Shown: positions 43,610-56,000 of the stretch, in pieces
How positions within the stretch are numbered: the stretch's first letter is position 1
Layout: each line of letters opens with the position of its first letter
Assembly (NCBI GenBank): GCA_036426205.1
Contig: WSYH01000138.1
Span: 246,513 to 310,512, forward strand
Direction: 5' to 3'
DNA from: Ascaphus truei
Lineage: Eukaryota; Chordata; Amphibia; Anura; Ascaphidae
Length of the DNA: 64,000 bases
The notes under the pieces: model-generated
Told to the model about the DNA's origin: nothing
The model's database searches: none
The model's input: only the letters and a program-made list of their open reading frames with translations
Translations under genes and position numbers: made by a program

Positions 43610-44933
43610 TCTGCTGGCGTCTTCACCCAGTTGATACCGCGCTCAAGGATATGCGCTGTTGACGCGGTGTGCTTCGGATCGTTGTCCTGGAAGAAACGGT
43701 GACCATCCGGGAACTCACGGGTGATGTATTCCACAATCTCAGGCACAATTTTCTCTTGGAAGAAAGCTTTATTCATGATTCTTATAACAAGAAAAGAAAA
43801 GTGCTCAAAGAACTGCACACTAGTACAGTGCGTAAGGCAAAAGCGTGTGACATACATTTTACTGTACCTTCAAAGATGACGATGCATCCTGGTCCACATC
43901 TAGAGATGGCACCCTACACATGCATCTTCACTGGGTGTTTTGGACGCGGCTTCATAGATATGCAAACTTTTTTGTGGAATGCAAAGGTGGCAAATCTCTC
44001 CAGCGAAACAGTAGACTCGTCAGTGAAAATGCAATCCTGGAAAGTTCCTCCACTGTCGATCCATGCCTGGGCCTGGAACACTCTCTTCATTTTATTAACG
44101 TCCCTTATCATAGGGTACGCTCTGTAATGACAAGGAATAAATAATTTTAGAGGTACAGTACAGTTTCTTAAACAACACTTTTACCTCCTGTACTGTCCAG
44201 TACTAACCTCACACGTCCATATTTCCATCCAATTCTGCGTCTCATCTTCTTTATTCTGGTCTCGGATACAGTGAGATTGTGATTTTTCTGCAGAGTGTAT
44301 TTGACCCTTAATGTACTCTTCTCATCATTCTCTTCACTTATTTTGTCGACCAGAAGAGTTGTCTCCCTACAATGTACAGAAAAACAACAATCCGGTAAGT
44401 TACAGTGCAGTAGGCCACAAGCACAGCACATAATTTGCAGTAAAAATAGTATACAATGAGATAGATCTACACAATATATAGTTCTATTAATATGCAGCAA
44501 TATACACAATAGATATACTGTAGTTATATAAATATACCGAAATAACTATAAAATTAGATAGATCTACACAATATATAGTTCTATTAATAGGCAGCAATAT
44601 AAACAATAGATATACTGTAGTTATATAAATATTCCAAAATAACTATAAAATTAGATAGATCTACACAATATATAGTTCTATTAATATGCAGCAATATAAA
44701 CAATAATAGATATACTGTATTATATAGTAATATAAATATACGTACGCGTTAGTTACTGTTGGTGTCGTCGTGCGTTGTTTGGTTTTTCCGTGTGCATGAT
44801 AGCACACGGTGGTTAATGGCACAACGAGGCCGGAAGCAGCTAACCAGCGTTGGATATCTGCAATTCGGTGTCCGCTCGTGTACATCTCCTTAATTCTCAT
44901 GCTGAGATCCTTTGAAATCTTTATAACAGGCAT
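43610..44933 (-). pseudogene. Tc1/mariner-like transposase, module copy 2 (four of five exons)
   Basis: Exons on the minus strand: 44933-44746 (intact HTH part: KISKDLSMRIKEMYTSGHR, then ADIQRWLAASGL), 44366-44208 (VDKISEENDEKSTLRVKYTL), 44121-43868 (FTDESTVSLERF, HPVKMHV, then TAG) and about 43791-43610 ([11 protein letters not shown]). Introns sit at the same places as in copy 1, with donors gtacgt, gttagt, gtacag and gtaagg. The acceptor of exon 4 has changed from AG to AA. The last exon, with DLNPIE, is missing because the element is cut at 43605. The same TAG replaces the conserved Trp as in copy 1. A 97-bp tandem repeat fills intron 1. Confidence 0.8.
44461..44735. repeat. 97-bp tandem repeat in transposase intron 1
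   Basis: Units start 'atagatctacacaatatata' at 44461, 44558 and 44655, giving about 2.8 copies. Confidence 0.85.
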
Positions 44934-45234
44934 TGCTGCGAGTAGAAAGAAATACAAACACAAGAATGTATATTCGATGTTTAGTCAATGTGTATTCAAT
45001 GTGCAGTGAATCCACAAAATGGATGGTGTATTTATACGTTAATGACTCACATTAGAGTACGCCCACTTTCAACACCTGTACCTCGTCGCCATGCATAAAA
45101 GGTTACACACTTTGCGTAGGCTCCCAGTCGATGATCTGTATCTGAAGTTGCCCTTGTCCACATACTGCATTGTGCCATCTGCATCCATGGATCAACCCCG
45201 ATTCTATGGATGAAGGAACCCACTCACCTCTGCC
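44934..45234. promoter_or_regulatory. Divergent promoter region of module copy 2
   Basis: Opposed TATA boxes at 45029-45036 (TATAAATA, minus) and about 45094-45102 (CATAAAAGG, plus), matching the arrangement at 23327-23452. Confidence 0.6.
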
Positions 45235-46660
45235 ATGCCTGTCACACAGAAAAAGCAAAAGGCGGCAGCCGTTTCCACACCAAGGCCAAAGCGACAGGCT
45301 AAGGCCAATAGAGAAAACCTTCTGCTGACCCCAAAGTCTAAGGATTTTAATAGACGTAAGTCTTATTATGTCAAGAAGAAATACGGTGATGTATACTCAA
45401 CGCAAAAAAAATGGCAGCCAACCCATTGAACCCGCAGACCACTTCCTCCAATACACTTCGACGACTCTGCCGCCGCTCTCCTGGAAATCTACAGCCCCTC
45501 TTCACCACTACTCGTCCACGACGCTGCCGCAGCTCTCCCAGAAACCCACAGGCCATCTTCGCCACTGCTCTTCGACGCCGCTGCCACTGGTGCCCCTGAA
45601 ATCCACCGGTCACTTTCTCAATTACGCTTAAACGACTCTGCCGCTTCTCGCCCAGTAATCCACAGGTCACTTTCTCCATCCCTCTTCGACGACGCTGCCG
45701 CTTCTCATCTCCCGGAAATCCACAGGTCACCTATTCCATCCTTCTCCGACAACGCTGCCGCTTCTCTCCATGGAACCCCCATCTTATCCTCCGTAGCACC
45801 CATCCACCCAGATGTCCATAGCACGGCATGCACAAGAACCAGCTCGTTAGACCGCATGCTGAATGGGTTAAGTGTGGATATCCCCGGGAACTCTACTGTG
45901 CTGGTAAAGATAGATCTGCTTCTGGAGACCATGCTAAATATGGATCAATGGATGGAGAAGATGGATCGACGGATGGAGAAGATAGAGACTGACATAGCGG
46001 GGATACATAATTTGCTCGGTGTTCATGCCCCTGTATCCCAGATGCCGGAGCAGGAGGGTGGCATGGATGTGGTGAATGGGACCTTCAACCGCCTTCCAAC
46101 ACCAAGCGCAACCCCTCCACCAGATGAATTTGTGAACATGTATGCTGCTGATGAGGAGGATAACATGACAACCCCGTCAAGACCACGCCAGGAGACAACA
46201 CGGTGACCAAGACAGGAGGAAAGCTTGCTCCCAGACAACATACCGTCGCCCGCCGCCACAAGCACACCCGCTCACAGAAGAACACCCACTCCCAGAACCC
46301 AACCTATATACGCTTGCATCGATATGATGCCCGACATCATCCTGTGCGAGCTGCCACCGGAACTCAGGAAAAGTATAGGGTGATAAGTGCTGGTTTACCC
46401 CAGAAGTATGCCATGTTAATTTTTAAGCACCACATGTCCTACTTGGTGTACTGTGGGTGGGCCTACAGTGTGAACTACAAAGGAAATCACAAAAAAGGGG
46501 CGCTTCCTGAAAATTTAAGGACTATTGTGGAGGAATTGCGGCGCTAATTTTCAATTACAGATCTTTTAATGAAAAGCGTTCGAGACTCCAATAATGGCAT
46601 TTTGCGCCATACAAGGCATCGGCCCTGGAAGAACAATCTGGTGGGTATCGCATTTGCGTG
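45235..46660 (+). pseudogene. BEN-like domain/coiled-coil protein gene, module copy 2
   Basis: Homologous to 23592-24760. It has the basic N-terminus (KKQKAAAVSTPRPKRQAK, YYVKKKYGDVY), then a coding-type minisatellite of about 45-48 bp with an 'IHRSLSP-LFDDAAA'-like product in six or seven units (about 45440-45770), then DRMLNGLSVDIPGNSTVLVK, the coiled-coil candidate KIDLLLETMLNMDQWMEKM and GIHNLLGVHAPV, and finally the BEN-like block (46380-46620): AGLPQKYAMLIFKHHMSY, VNYKGN, GALPENLRTIVEELRR, VRDSNNGILRHTRHRPW. Frameshifts near 45425, 45780, 46206 and 46380 and a stop within the domain break it. Two AATAAA sites follow (46723, 46758). No domain-level relative was checked. Confidence 0.65.
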
Positions 46661-46968
46661 ACTGTTCAACTATTGTTTATTTTTTTAAATGTTTTTGTAA
46701 ATGTTTTGACTCTCTGTACTTTAATAAAGGAGATGTTGCGTGTTTTAACTTGTATTAATAAAGAAATGTTTTTACTTACTGTACACAAGACTTGCACAAT
46801 TCCAGTCCACGAGGGCTGCAAACAGGCACGGTTTTCAAGGCTATCTACTGTAGAAGCCGCTCAGCCAATGATATTGCTTACAGTAGAATCGCTTGACTTT
46901 TGAATCGCACTGATATTGATATTTTAAAAATAAAAAAAAACAGAAAAAAATACGGCAACATTACTCAC

Positions 46969-47600
46969 CATAGACATTCCCAATCAGCTGGCGCCGAGCC
47001 ACTGCCAGTCCCGTATTCTTGATCATACACTTCATTGACAGGTGACAGCGGGACTACTACAACTGTAGTCAGCTGATAAGGCTGGAAATCGCTTAGGTAC
47101 ATGCAAGCTTGCTCGAAACTGTATGCGAAATCCGTCTCAGGCTGCAGGTATCCAGGCGTGGACAGACAGCAAGGGTTGTCACTGACGGTCGGACCGTTAT
47201 TGGAAGCCGGTGCTGGTGCTGGCGCATTGCTTGCCAACGACTGTCATTTTTTAGTTGGTTTTAACACGACCTTTCGCCTTTTGCCGTCTGCATGATCATA
47301 GATACTGGAATAACCCGGTGATACAGTACACACCAATACCTCCAATAAAATCGGGATCAATACGAAAAAACCATGGATAGCTACTTTTTCCTTATTGCAT
47401 GCTTCCACACATGAGGAGCTGGCGAAAATTTGTAAAAGTCATAGTTTTCGATAAAATACTGATAATTTGAACAACGGTTGCCATCTTATTATCCGTTGCA
47501 TTAATCGCGTCTTATTATCCGTTGCATTAATCGCGGCCCATATTAAATAAGCGTACGTTCTGTCGGGTTTTTGGAACACGGACTGCAGTTGTGCACTCAT
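46969..47600 (-). pseudogene. Forkhead-domain protein gene, module copy 2
   Basis: The start at 47600 reads QKPDRTYAYLIWAAINATDN, a good helix 1 of a forkhead domain. A 26-bp tandem duplication (47481-47532) then shifts the frame. Further pieces are IENYDFYKFSPAPHVWKHAIRKK followed by a stop, DHADGKRRKVVLKPTKK, and a tail (47237-46969) with EQACMYLSDFQPYQL and LSPVNEVYDQEYGTGSGSAP. The tail matches copy 1. A donor 'gtgagt' lies at 46968. It is more decayed than copy 1. Same position and orientation relative to the BEN-like gene as in copy 1, but without the inverted block in between. Confidence 0.7.
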
Positions 47601-47879
47601 GGCGGGACTCTCAGGACAATAAACAGACCAGAAACTGTGCTTGACTTTTTTTAATATGAAAAGCCTAAATTGATACATTATTGTAACTTCTTCCTTCAGT
47701 CCCAAGGCCGTGAAGAATTGCAACCAATTAAATCCGAACCATTATTAATAAACACATCAACTGCGCATCAACCGCGGCTATGAATGTTGTATAAATGCTG
47801 TCAGAATGCAGCATGAACGTGGTGAAGTGCGGTGAAGTGACTGGCATTCGGAAAAAAATCCCGGAAAAATTTGGAGATG

Positions 47880-50014
47880 TTGGAGAATAAAAGGGGCCGC
47901 GGCTGCATGTGTTTGGGTTGGAAGATTCTGGTTATCGTAAGAAGTCCATATTTATCCCCAATTATAACAGGGGCCCATCCATTACCACATTTGAACGTTT
48001 GGTTGAACGAGATCTAAGATTACTTTCACAAGGTTTTTCATATTCCAATGTTAATTCTGGTAATTTGACTTATACAAAAGTACAACAAATTGACAAATAA
48101 AGAAAAAATGTAACATTGTGATCAGGAATGCTGACAAGGGGGAGCCCTAGTGATATTGTCCTCTAATCAATATAAACAAGAAGCACTGAGGCAGTTACAT
48201 GATGCCAACTTTTATCAGGTTCTTAAGGAGGAACTTACATCTGTGTACTCTTCTGAATTGATTGAATTACTATCCTTTGGGAGAATTCTAAATGTTATCA
48301 GTCTTAAAGAATGTGAATTTTTCAACTGTCCACATCCCATCATTCTGGTATTCCACCATCTCCCAAAGATCCATAAATCGCTGGTCGACCCTCCTGGATG
48401 ACCAATGGTTGCGAGTATTGGATCTTTGGGAGATGGGTTATCGTGGTATGTGGACAAGCTTTTATAGCCCCTGGTTTTCCAACTTCCTTCCTTTATTAGG
48501 GATACAGCGGATCTCATTCTAAAATTACAGGATCTTAACTGGCATAAGGAATATAGGTAGGTCACATTAGATGTGACCTCCCTGTATTCTATTATTGATC
48601 ACAATCACGGTCTTAAAGCCACACGACACTTTCTTGATTTATCCACTTTATCTGTTTCACATTGCATTTTTTTACAAGAATCAATATTTTTTTTCCTCAC
48701 TCACAATTATATTTTATTCGATTCATGTTTTTATTTACAGAAATTGGGCACCGCTATGGGCATGAGTTTTGCACATTCATACGCCAATTTGTTTATGGGT
48801 TTTTGGGAGTCACATTTTATTTATCACCTTAATAATTATTTTCGTCATAATATCGTCTTTTTTAAGAGGTATATTGACGATTTGATATTAATTTTGAACG
48901 GTGATGAGCACTCTTTATTTTCTTTTGTTCAATATTTAAACACCAATGATTATAATATTAAATTCAATTTGAGCACAATATTAATCACATCCATTATTTA
49001 GATTTGACCCTGTACATTGACAGTGAGATGAATATTCAGACCGATATTTTTCGAAAAGAGAATTCCAGGAATATGCTTCTCAATGCACGGAGTTGTCACC
49101 CCCGTTCATTGATTAGGAATATTCCTGGATCTCAATTTATGAGATTGAAGAGACTTTGCTCTAATAATGATATTTTCCTGTCAAGATCAAAGGAAATGTT
49201 TGACAGATTTTTGGCCAGGGGCTATTCTACAAAGGACATACAGGCAGCCTTTGTTAAAGCTGACTCTATAGATAGAGATGTTCTTATTCGGAAGAATGGA
49301 TTTAGGTCTAAAACACCAAAAATGTCATCATATACTACTACACAAAGTCCATTTTTTATAACTACTTATAGTTCACAATCATCATTACTTTCTAAAATCA
49401 AATCTAAACATTGGCACACACTTTTGTTGGATGAGGATATTGGTACCTCATTGCAAAGTGGACCTAGATTCACTTTTCGCAAGGCTAAAACTTTGGCCTC
49501 CCACCTTTCACCAAGTCTTTTTGACTCTAACTTAAGTCTTCCTAACATCCCAACTATACCAAAGGGTTTTTATAGCTGTGCTAATTGCTCTACGTGTCAG
49601 TATGCATTACCTGCAAAATGTATAACCTATGCGAATGGTATTAAAAAGTTTTATATTAAGAATTTTCTTAATTGTAACACAAGTTTTATTGTGTATGTCC
49701 TTTTTTGTGCATGTGGCCACAGATATGTCGGCCGCACTATTAGACCTCTTAGGCTTCGTATAGCTGAACATACTCGCTTGATTAAAAAGAAGGATTTGGT
49801 TCACCCACTATCCAGACATTTCTCGCAATGCCCTAGGGGGGGCATTGGGAATTTCTCCTTTTCTGCTATTGAACATGTACCCCATCACCCCAGGGGTGGT
49901 AATAGGGAGAATATGTTAAATAAAAAAGAGATGTACTGGATATATACTCTCAGTACTCTCCATCCCCTCGGAATCATCTCTGACTGGGAGTTGAAACACT
50001 TTCTTCAGGAATGA
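47880..50014 (+). pseudogene. Penelope-like element I: reverse transcriptase with GIY-YIG endonuclease
   Basis: Penelope-like elements encode one protein with a telomerase-like reverse transcriptase and a C-terminal GIY-YIG nuclease. Early parts are broken (47909-48100, LVERDLRLLSQGF; 48150-48401, HHLPKIHKSLVDPP). RT motifs A (DVTSLYSI), B (LGTAMGMSFAHSYANLFMGF) and C (FKRYIDDLIL) are at 48570-48890. The intact last part (49004-50014, 336 codons) has CANCSTCQYA and the GIY-YIG region IVYVLFCACGHRYVGRTIRP, then LRLRIAEHTR. It is about 50-60% similar by eye to the element at 61653. At least five breaks. Confidence 0.88.
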
Positions 50015-51350
50015 GAGAATGGAGAGTACTGTACCTGTATTGTTAGATTATATATATATATTGACATGTTCTTTTATACTCATTCGTTATACATGATATG
50101 TCTGACATTAATATATACATATTTTCATATTTTTCTTAGTTACTATATATTTACAAAATTTTCTTTTGATATATTTGTTTATATTATGTAATTTGTCTTT
50201 AATAGACAATTTTTCCTTTTTCTTGCTTCCATGATTATTTGTTTGTTTATATATTTACTTTTTATGCTTGACATCATGCTCTTTGTTTTTAACTTTTTTG
50301 TTTTTGTTTTTATTATATGTTTAAATATCAATGTATATATTTATGGTTGACGTTTTCTGTACAGACTAGTCAGTGTTAATGTGTCACCGATTACAAGTTG
50401 CTTCTAATGTGATCATTGTTACCTGCTGAGTCTGATTTAAAGTTGTCCAATCAGATCTTGGTTGTTTCTATATTAGACGTGTCTGCTATCAGAAAAATGT
50501 AGGGATGAAACGCGTCAGAGTGGTCTTTACCATGATGTCTAGCCTTTTTTTGTAATAACATTTATTTTTTAACTTATCAAGCTTGTGTCGGTACAAGGGA
50601 GTAGTGACCATTCATTTTTTCTACTTTATTTACTATTTTGGAATGGAGCACACAGAGGTCTCATACTATTAGCAGGTGTTGACCATTTCCATTGAGCAGA
50701 GACGGTATCCAGGTGATCTACGCGCCGGGGCGCACTGCTTGCTGGTTCCCCAGTCAGAGCACGGCTGTTTGCTCTCTGGACGCGGCGCCAGGACGAACGA
50801 CATGCCAGAGTACACTGCTATCGGGTCCCCAGTCAAGCACAATCAGTTGTTCCTGTGACGCAGCTCCTACGTCATCTACATCGGCGGGCTGAGGGGTTGG
50901 TGTGTACACCAGACAGCAGAGAAGTAGCGGTATCCGTTAGAACCTTGCGCAGGAGCGCCCTGCCTTTCTGGTCTCCAGTGAACCCGCTTGTCATACAGGT
51001 TTACGGGAGTTCTTTCACATATACAGCTTTACTGTAGGAGTGGCAGGGTTACTAGTCGGTTAAGGGCAGCATTTTTGGGACATTTATTGAGCTTACAGGT
51101 GGTGTTTCTGCGATCAATTTACCATGTACCTCTAGTTCCTATCTGCTAACTAACCCCCGACGGGTTCATTTATACCACAAAGCCACCCCTTATCTTATAA
51201 CTTCATTGTTATTATCTTATACCTACATTGAGACCTCTTTCCTTGTTGCACCTGGACAGTGATTGTGTATCTGCTTATATACCTCTACATGATTGTTTAG
51301 CATTGGAATATTGGAGGTCACTCTCCACCTTTTTCTCTATCTAGAAGTCA
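50015..51350 (+). other. 3' region of Penelope-like element I, non-coding
   Basis: T-rich sequence with (TA)n, then a GAAACGCGTC motif at 50507-50516 in sense orientation that looks like a decayed hammerhead. GC-richer promoter-like sequence follows (50640-51010). No gene is seen. Confidence 0.4.
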
Positions 51351-52225
51351 GACTTCAGGTGGGTACACCAATGCTGCAGTGATTAAACATATGTAATGGC
51401 ATTATAGAACCATATGAGCCTGTGTCTGTGACTAGGGGCTAACAGGTAAATGGAAGGTGCATGCATGTAATGGATGGTACCGTATAGTATGCCATATGAC
51501 CAGTGGCTGGTGATGAGCAATCACTGTAAATACATATGATGTGCTCCCGCTGTCTATATGAATGGTTAATAACTGTACCTCAGATATTCCTATGGGAATT
51601 ATGGTATAGCAACATAAACTGATTATCGAGTAGATATGCTCCTTAGTTCACACATAGGCATAAACCAAACAAACCCTGTGATGTGTACAGTATGTTGTAC
51701 TATCCTATCCCCTGCTTGGTTGTTGTTCAAATAGCATGCTGCCTCAACTAGTGGTTAACTGTATGGCCCACAACTCAATTAGCTATCTTAGGACGCACCT
51801 GTTAGTAAAGATGCAGACACACATATAGCTCAGAGAGACCCCACTCATAAGTGACAAACTATAATCAGTGTAATACTGACTCGTGTAAACCTGGTTGCTT
51901 GATAGTCACAAGCTACCTATTTATTCACAGGTTATATAATGTCGGTAAATTGACCAGGGTCTCATGCACATTCAGTCCACCTGGCATAGCAGACAATATC
52001 AGCCTTAGCACAAAGTACTGCCTTTGATGTATATGGCAGTATACTGTTGTGTTACAAATAACGGTAACACTGTTGCCCTGTCTCAGCTAGTGGTTGCCAA
52101 GTATGGCCCAAAACTTCATTTAGCTAGCTAATCAGCCCTGGTGAAAATGAGGATGTTTGAGTAACTGCTTACTCAGACTGAAACGTTCATTTCAGTCGTG
52201 CTACTGACGCCAGCAAGTGGCGTCA
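51350..52225. other. Non-coding sequence, part of Penelope-type repeats
   Basis: A segment near 51735 (ctcaactagtggttaactgtatggccca) recurs near 52085 with changes, indicating an internal old duplication. A GAA-ACGT-T motif after a 7-bp hairpin (TGAGTAA/TTACTCA, 52157-52185) may be another decayed ribozyme. No gene is seen. Confidence 0.35.
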
Positions 52226-52227
52226 AT

Positions 52228-52270
52228 CCCGACGCGCGTTTCGTTCCTGCAAACCGGAACTTCTTTTGGG
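52228..52270 (-). ncRNA. Hammerhead-like fold, degenerate core
   Basis: On the minus strand: CCC, a non-canonical core segment AAAAGAA, a perfect 5-bp helix II (GTTCC/GGAAC), GAA, palindromic ACGCGCGT, C, GGG. The helices are kept but the catalytic core is not. It lies 3' of Penelope-like element II in sense orientation. Confidence 0.35.
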
Positions 52271-52750
52271 GTGGGAGGTTCTCTGCAGTAATCGGCTTCT
52301 TATTACCCGCGGTTGTCATGGTGATACCATTCAGGCTATCGAGTGGGAGTTACCTCGCCAATTAGCGCATTCAGGTAAGTGTACTGGTATATCGCTATTG
52401 CCAGAGATTCCCCCATACATAAAAACGGGTTAATACCCAATGGTTTTTAAAAGGTTAAAAAGCAAATGACTTACACAATGCTAAATGTGTTTATTTCTAT
52501 CTGATACAAAGTATACTGTAAAATGGAGCCTTTACCACATTAGGGCCCGTCCAGAATGTGCATTTATTTCTAGGCTTTAAATCAAAACATTATTTATCCA
52601 GGAGTTTTAAGTGAAGTGGCACTGACTGCTGTATTCTAACTGAATTAGTGTATCAGTCATGATGTACTTATGAAATTGAAACTTAATGCAATAGTTAATG
52701 AAATGATCTATTGCAAGCACGTCATAAACACTCCTTGTTAAAGAAAATCC

Positions 52751-53330
52751 TCATTTAATAAATTTGGGGACTGTGTCCCTAGCATGAAAATCCAACTCGC
52801 TTCCCTTCTTAATAGGGCATTGTCTAGGCCCCCCCCCCCCCCCATGGAGTCCCAGTGTGATGTGCTCAATGCCTTGAAAGTGGACACAAGAAATGTCCCC
52901 TTGATGTAGGAGGTTCACGTGTCGCGCTAGTGGTCTGTCAGTGCTATTCCTTATGATACTGGCATGTTCTAGTATGCGGCGACGTAGTTGGCACGATGTT
53001 TTGCCAACATACATCATGCCGCATTTGCAAGTAGCCATGTAGACTACTCCACAAGTTTTAAAATTAATAAAGTTCTTAATTGTATATGTTTTGGTGCCAC
53101 TATAATTTTAGAAACTTTTATTAGGATTTATAAACCTAGTATTAGTCAGCCACGTTGCTGTTGTTGGTGTCTTATAGTGTCTGTGAACCAGTGAATCTGA
53201 CAGATTTCTTGATTGTCTATAAGTGATTAAGGGAGTGTTTTGAAGCACTTTTTAATATATCTCATCCTCCAAGAGAATATGCCAGTGCTTGTTGATCACT
53301 TGCTTAACTTCTCTCCATTGTTTACTGTAT
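52751..53330 (-). pseudogene. Penelope-like element II: GIY-YIG fragment
   Basis: The minus-strand pieces read INKHWHILLEDE (about 53300), RQSRNLSDSLVHRHY (53190-53235, typical of vertebrate Penelope-like proteins) and then VVYMATCKCGMMYVGKT with RRRILEHASIIRN (GIY-YIG region). The RT domain is absent: the element is cut at about 53335 by the 3' end of element III. One stop and one frameshift are seen. Confidence 0.75.
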
Positions 53331-53445
53331 GTGCAACAGGGAAGAAAAACGAAGCACCAAGTCCAGCTGTAGAATAGCAATAACACCAACAGGGATACGT
53401 ACCAAAAATAAGCTATTTAATAGGATCCAGGCAAAGTAACAAACA

Positions 53446-53486
53446 CACCTACGCGTTTCGGACCTCTACAGTCCTTTATCAAGGTG
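53446..53486 (-). ncRNA. Hammerhead-like motif of Penelope-like element III
   Basis: On the minus strand: helix I CACC/GGTG, core-position segment TTGATAA, helix II GGAC/GTCC, GAA, palindromic ACGCGT and cleavage-site A. Two core bases differ from CTGATGA (first C to T, and G to A before the last A). It lies downstream of ORF 54212-55225 in sense, as expected for a terminal repeat. Confidence 0.55.
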
Positions 53487-54211
53487 AATACAACCATAAG
53501 TTATGGAGCGCCATTTATACTCACTTAACAAGCATGTAGCCCAATCGCGGAGCATATCCGCATACGTCACGCGGGTCGCGTAGATGACCTCTGACCCGTG
53601 ACGTATGGTCGCGTGGTTACGCTGCATAATGCGTGCCCCGGTAGTCGCGCCATGCGCGAAGGAGGTGGGAGAATCACTGCACGCGCATGAGCACATGCAC
53701 CCGATGCTAGTGCCTCCCACTTCTTGAAAAAATAGCGCATGACGTCACTCCGTCACAGACATGTGACCAAAAAGGTCAAATGCTAAGCGTAGCTAGGCAA
53801 CCGAGCCCAGTGCGTCCTGGAGTATGTTATACAAAACAAACACATCTTTATTAACATAAACAAAAAAAATATATATAAAAACACTCCTAATGAGGAAAAA
53901 CATAATAATGATAAAACCAATAAAGAAATGAATTAAAAACAATTAGAAGTAACCTATGATAACAGTATTTCAAGATCCTCATAGTTAGGTTGTATGATAT
54001 TGTAAGGGCATAGTGGAGACATCTTATAATAACAAATTGGTATACATAAAGTGTAAGCTCCACAGCCCAGAGAGATAATGAAAACAGAGACCTTCTTTAC
54101 AATGTCTACATAATGAATATGATTAATATACATGTCTAGAGTCTGACAATCTAATACATATTAAGCATATAGTATATTTAATCATACACAGAAAATAGTG
54201 TTTGCACAAAG

Positions 54212-55225
54212 CTAGGTATCAAACAGAAGAGTACCAATATCCCAATCTGAGTTTAAACCATAAGGGATACGTGTTTGTAAAGTAAATATCCAATATAGTT
54301 CTCTTCTGTTTAAGATACCTAGTCTATTGCCACCTCTGATCGGATTCGATATATGTTCAATACCCTGAACACACAAATTATCTGAGTCACCCATGTTACA
54401 GTGACTAAAATGTTGAGATACGGGATGACTCAAATCTTTTTTGATAATTAATCTCAGGTGCTCGAGTATACGGACTTTCAAGTGTCTTACAGTCCTACCA
54501 ATGTACTGTTTCCCGCAACTGCAACTTAACAAGTATACCACAAAATTGGTATCACAATTGATAAATGAATTCACATAATATTTTTTACCAGTTTTAAAAG
54601 AAACGAAATCTTTTTTGACATCCATATGTTTGCAAATTTTACATTTTGAACATGCATAGTTACCCTTAGGTAATTTCTTGATCACTGATTTGTCTGAAAT
54701 GAACAAGCTGCCAGATACAAAGTCCGCAATGGTTTTGGCTTTGCTGAATACTATCTTAGGACCCTCATCGTATATAGTTTTTAATAAAGGATCTGCTGCT
54801 AACACTCCCCAATGTTTGTGAATGGATTCTCTAATGTTTTTAGATTGATTGTTATGTTGAGTAACAAAATATGGAAATTGGAAAGATTTTTTATCTTTCT
54901 TACTTTGCACTCTTTTGAGCAAAACAGATCTATCCAAATTTCTCACCTCCCTGAGTGTCTTTTTGAGATCGTCTTTTGGATAACCTCTAGCTTCAAAACG
55001 CTCCATCAGCTCCTCAGATTGTTTTGCAAAGTCCTCATCATTTGTACAAATTCTTCTTAATCTAATGAGTTGGCTTTTTGGTATTCCTTTTAACAAGGAT
55101 TTGGGGTGGCAGCTGTCAGCTCGCAAAAATGTGTTACGTGAATTTTCTTTGCGATACACCGTAGTGATAATTTGTTTGTGCATATTAACTGAAATAAATA
55201 AATCTAGAAAGTGAATATGGTGAGC
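54212..55225 (-). pseudogene. Penelope-like element III: 5'-truncated, intact C-terminal frame
   Basis: An open frame of 323 codons from the first Met (55183), open upstream to about 55225 (HHIHFLDLFISV), so the RT domain is missing by 5' truncation. It reads YRKENSRNTFLRADSCHPKS, KSQLIRLRRIC, then the cysteine cluster CSKCKICKH and GIY-YIG region VVYLLSCSCGKQYIGRTVRH followed by LKVRILEHLRLI, and ends YGLNSDWDIGTLL. The intact C-terminal frame suggests it is younger than elements I and II. Its 3' end near 53340 abuts element II. Confidence 0.85.
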
Positions 55226-55239
55226 ATTGTGAGTAGAGG

Positions 55240-55660
55240 TGTAGAGGTGAATTTCAAATTAAATTCATTATCCTATTATCTACATCCATATTATCCTACC
55301 AGGTTACATTCTTTCCTCCCAGGTGTCTCCCCGTTGCATTGGTGTAACTGCTGTGATATGGGGACTATACTGCGCATACAGTATTCTGCTCATACCCTAA
55401 AATTCAACTACTATGGAAGGAAGTGCTTGCCCTAATATATAGGATCTTGCAGGTCAATAATCTCCGCGATCCACTATATATATATATTATTAGGGAAACC
55501 CATAGACAAACCAAAATAAAAATGAAGCCAAAATCACTTCCCAAATTTTAAATGCCACTAGATGCACTATTGCTAAGAATTGGAAACAACCTGCCCCTCC
55601 TTCTCTACATCAACCTGCCCCCCCTCTCTATACAACCTGCCCCTCCCTCAACATCAACCT
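55240..55660. other. Intergenic sequence, nothing recognised
   Basis: It contains a (TA)n at about 55478-55491 and imperfect 'cctgcccctcc...acatcaa' repeats at 55590-55660. No gene is seen. Confidence 0.35.
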
Positions 55661-55664
55661 GCCC

Positions 55665-56000
55665 CGAGGCTTGTCACATAAGGCCGGAGAATTTTGTCTA
55701 GATAAGTGCTAGCATGTTCATTCAGGGAATCAATGCCTGCAAATCTGCCTTTCCCCATTATCACCCAGCATACAGCGCTTCCCCGGCAGCAAGGGATTCT
55801 GGGAAATGACATGCAAATGAGCACAACATGTGTCACCTTTTATTTCACCTTTTATTATCACTTAAAACGTGATGGTATACCCTACAGTCTTCAAAATGCA
55901 AAGCCAGCAGTACAACCAACTTCACAATTATGATATCCATTAAGGTTGAAACATGTCTGTGAATGGTTTCTCTGGCTTTGCATCTGATTCCCATGCTTTG
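55665..56000 (+). repeat. Interspersed repeat carrying a hammerhead motif (copy 3)
   Basis: The same blocks as 2880-3250 and 16290-16735. Here the 'cagcaagggattctgggaaatg' block (55785-55810) is inverted relative to the motif-bearing block (55855-55990). This is a third arrangement of the same modules. Confidence 0.6.
55921..55963 (+). ncRNA. Hammerhead ribozyme-like motif (copy 3, core mutated)
   Basis: Helix I TTCACA/TGTGAA, GAA-ACATGT-C and overall length (43 nt) are as in copy 1. The core reads ATTATGA instead of CTGATGA, so it is probably inactive. Confidence 0.5.

Noticed and set aside
50480..50521. GAAACGCGTC motif downstream of Penelope-like element I as a hammerhead
   Set aside because: Helix I and helix II could not be formed and the core is absent; kept only as a possible relic.
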